Assembly: GCF_041060425.1 (NCBI RefSeq)
Contig: NZ_JAULBC010000003.1
Coordinates: forward strand, 1 to 64,000
Length of the DNA stretch: 64,000 bases
Origin: Danxiaibacter flavus
GTDB lineage: Bacteria > Bacteroidota > Bacteroidia > Chitinophagales > Chitinophagaceae
Reading direction: 5' to 3'
Under the pieces are notes generated by a model. It searched no databases. It was not told where the DNA came from and saw nothing but the letters and a program-made list of their open reading frames with translations. Below are positions 63,340 through 64,000 of this stretch, one piece after another (positions within the stretch are counted from its first letter, which is position 1; each line of letters opens with the position of its first letter). Position numbers and translations under genes: made by a program.

Positions 63340-63710
63340 CGGGAGACCTCTCCTATCGCCGGGGTGACGACGCGGGTGCAGCCTTTCCTATATCGTTCAT
63401 CGGTGCTGAAATCAGTTTTTCTGATAAGCCAGGACCGTCATGTCGACTGGGAAATTTGGTGAGCCACAATCAAAGAGAGATGACAGTACACTTTTCGTCA
63501 ATAGTCCGTAGGACTTAAAGCTTAATAGAAGCTCTAACCTACCAGGTCCTTCTTGTCCGTAGGACATTAACCCCATTTATTTGGTTAAAGTCCGGACGGA
63601 CTATGATGGTCTCAATTCGCATATTTCTATTAAGCTTAATTCCCTACGGGAAAAATTGACACGCTATGAATCTGTCATTGGCACGAAAGGAGAGATCTTC
63701 CAAAGTTGAC
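63340..63710 (+). repeat. Dispersed repeat, copy 2 (longer)
   Basis: It shares with 45000-45240 the blocks GGACCGTCATGTCGACTGGG, AATTTGGTGAGCC, GACAGTACAC, ATTAAGCTTAATTCCCTACG, GGGAAAAATTGACAC and GAATCTGTCATTGGCACGAA. Between them a segment absent from copy 1 holds AGTCCGTAGGACT-type inverted words and two AAGCTTAAT motifs. No gene is seen in the whole 63235-63746 gap. Confidence 0.6.
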
Positions 63711-63746
63711 GATGTTCGCTTAACCAAACGACATTACGTTGCCAGA

Positions 63747-64000
63747 TTAGTTTCGTTTTTTAAAACAGCAAAACAAAAAATTCTGCCTGGTGTTAAATGG
63801 TGTTACGTGATCTTCCGTTATGCACTTCATCTTTTCAAATGCGCTTTGAAATGTTGCATTCAACGTTTCTTCATTGTACTGCGAAATATCCAGCCCGCTG
63901 CATTTCTTCGGGCCCTCAGTTGAAAATGTACCAAGGATCAGGTAGCCGGCAATTGTTTTAGTTGCGATCTCAACATACTTCGAAATTTGCTCTTTCGATG
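63747..64000 (-). CDS. Class I SAM-dependent methyltransferase, C-terminal part
   Basis: The - strand frame is open from the window edge to a stop at 63747 (84 full codons), so the N-terminal SAM-binding part lies outside. The visible end reads IAGYLILGTFSTEGPKKCSG, then LDISQYNEETLN and EDHVTPFNTRQNFLFCCF. The GTFS-GPxxCSGL-Y and HxTPF-xQ-F-YC-F pattern is typical of a common class I methyltransferase family of unknown substrate. A long + strand frame here is its shadow. Confidence 0.8.
   Translation of the reverse strand, partial: SKEQISKYVEIATKTIAGYLILGTFSTEGPKKCSGLDISQYNEETLNATFQSAFEKMKCITEDHVTPFNTRQNFLFCCFKKRN

Noticed and set aside
63666..63923. 85-codon + frame at the window end
   Set aside because: It is opposite the clear methyltransferase C-terminus on the - strand.

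Overview
The window is chromosomal DNA of a Bacteroidota bacterium, most likely Chitinophagales (Chitinophaga/Niastella-like). The reasons are two SusC/SusD pairs, a hybrid two-component regulator with a fused AraC output, a long LepB, a type IX secretion C-terminal domain, TAnnTTTG-type -7 promoter elements and moderate GC. Function assignments rest on reading motifs in the translations; no database search was run.

1-10,014 is the 3' part of a non-ribosomal peptide cluster on the + strand: a two-module NRPS end (C-A-T-C-A-T-TE, 5' end outside the window), a type II thioesterase, a CmlA-type di-iron beta-hydroxylase, a glutaminyl cyclase lipoprotein, a small ORF coupled by ATGA overlaps, and an Sfp-type phosphopantetheinyl transferase. 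The second adenylation domain reads as valine-specific. The terminal thioesterase has Cys-Glu-His where Ser-Asp-His is expected.

10,271-23,130 is accessory, partly decayed DNA. It holds a DUF6496-type basic protein, a SYLF protein, a broken tyrosine recombinase, and a compact regulon around a MocR-type regulator: DoxX-GNAT, a frameshifted azoreductase, and nitroreductase with two CMD/AhpD-like proteins and a truncated TauE. Three promoters in this regulon share CTGG(T/C)-type boxes repeated at exactly 23 nt, with the -7 element exactly 30 nt from the second box. Then come an MDR oxidoreductase with a possible leader peptide, a rearrangement joining pieces of an acyl-CoA synthetase and an NHL-repeat protein, tRNA-Pro(CGG), and about 1.5 kb of degenerate sequence.

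23,184-43,409 (mostly - strand) holds lepB and a polysaccharide utilisation locus (SusC, SusD, surface glycan-binding protein, clan GH-A hydrolase, GH9, GH2), which best resembles a xyloglucan-type beta-glucan system. An SGNH hydrolase and a GH125 alpha-mannosidase lie upstream of it. Between the GH125 gene and a small membrane protein is a 150-bp tandem repeat with a 300-bp higher-order pattern.

43,410-53,270 holds a small membrane protein, an APH-fold kinase, an NAD-binding epimerase-like protein, an SDR/AraC pair, a GH92 alpha-mannosidase and the hybrid sensor of the next locus. 53,590-62,676 is a complete fructan utilisation locus: sugar porter, fructokinase, SusC, SusD and GH32. The window ends with an LprI-like protein, a dispersed repeat and the 3' end of a SAM methyltransferase.

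From about 24.7 kb on, many intergenic gaps are filled with short-word repeats of several families, REP-like hairpins and palindromes. These are absent from the NRPS cluster.
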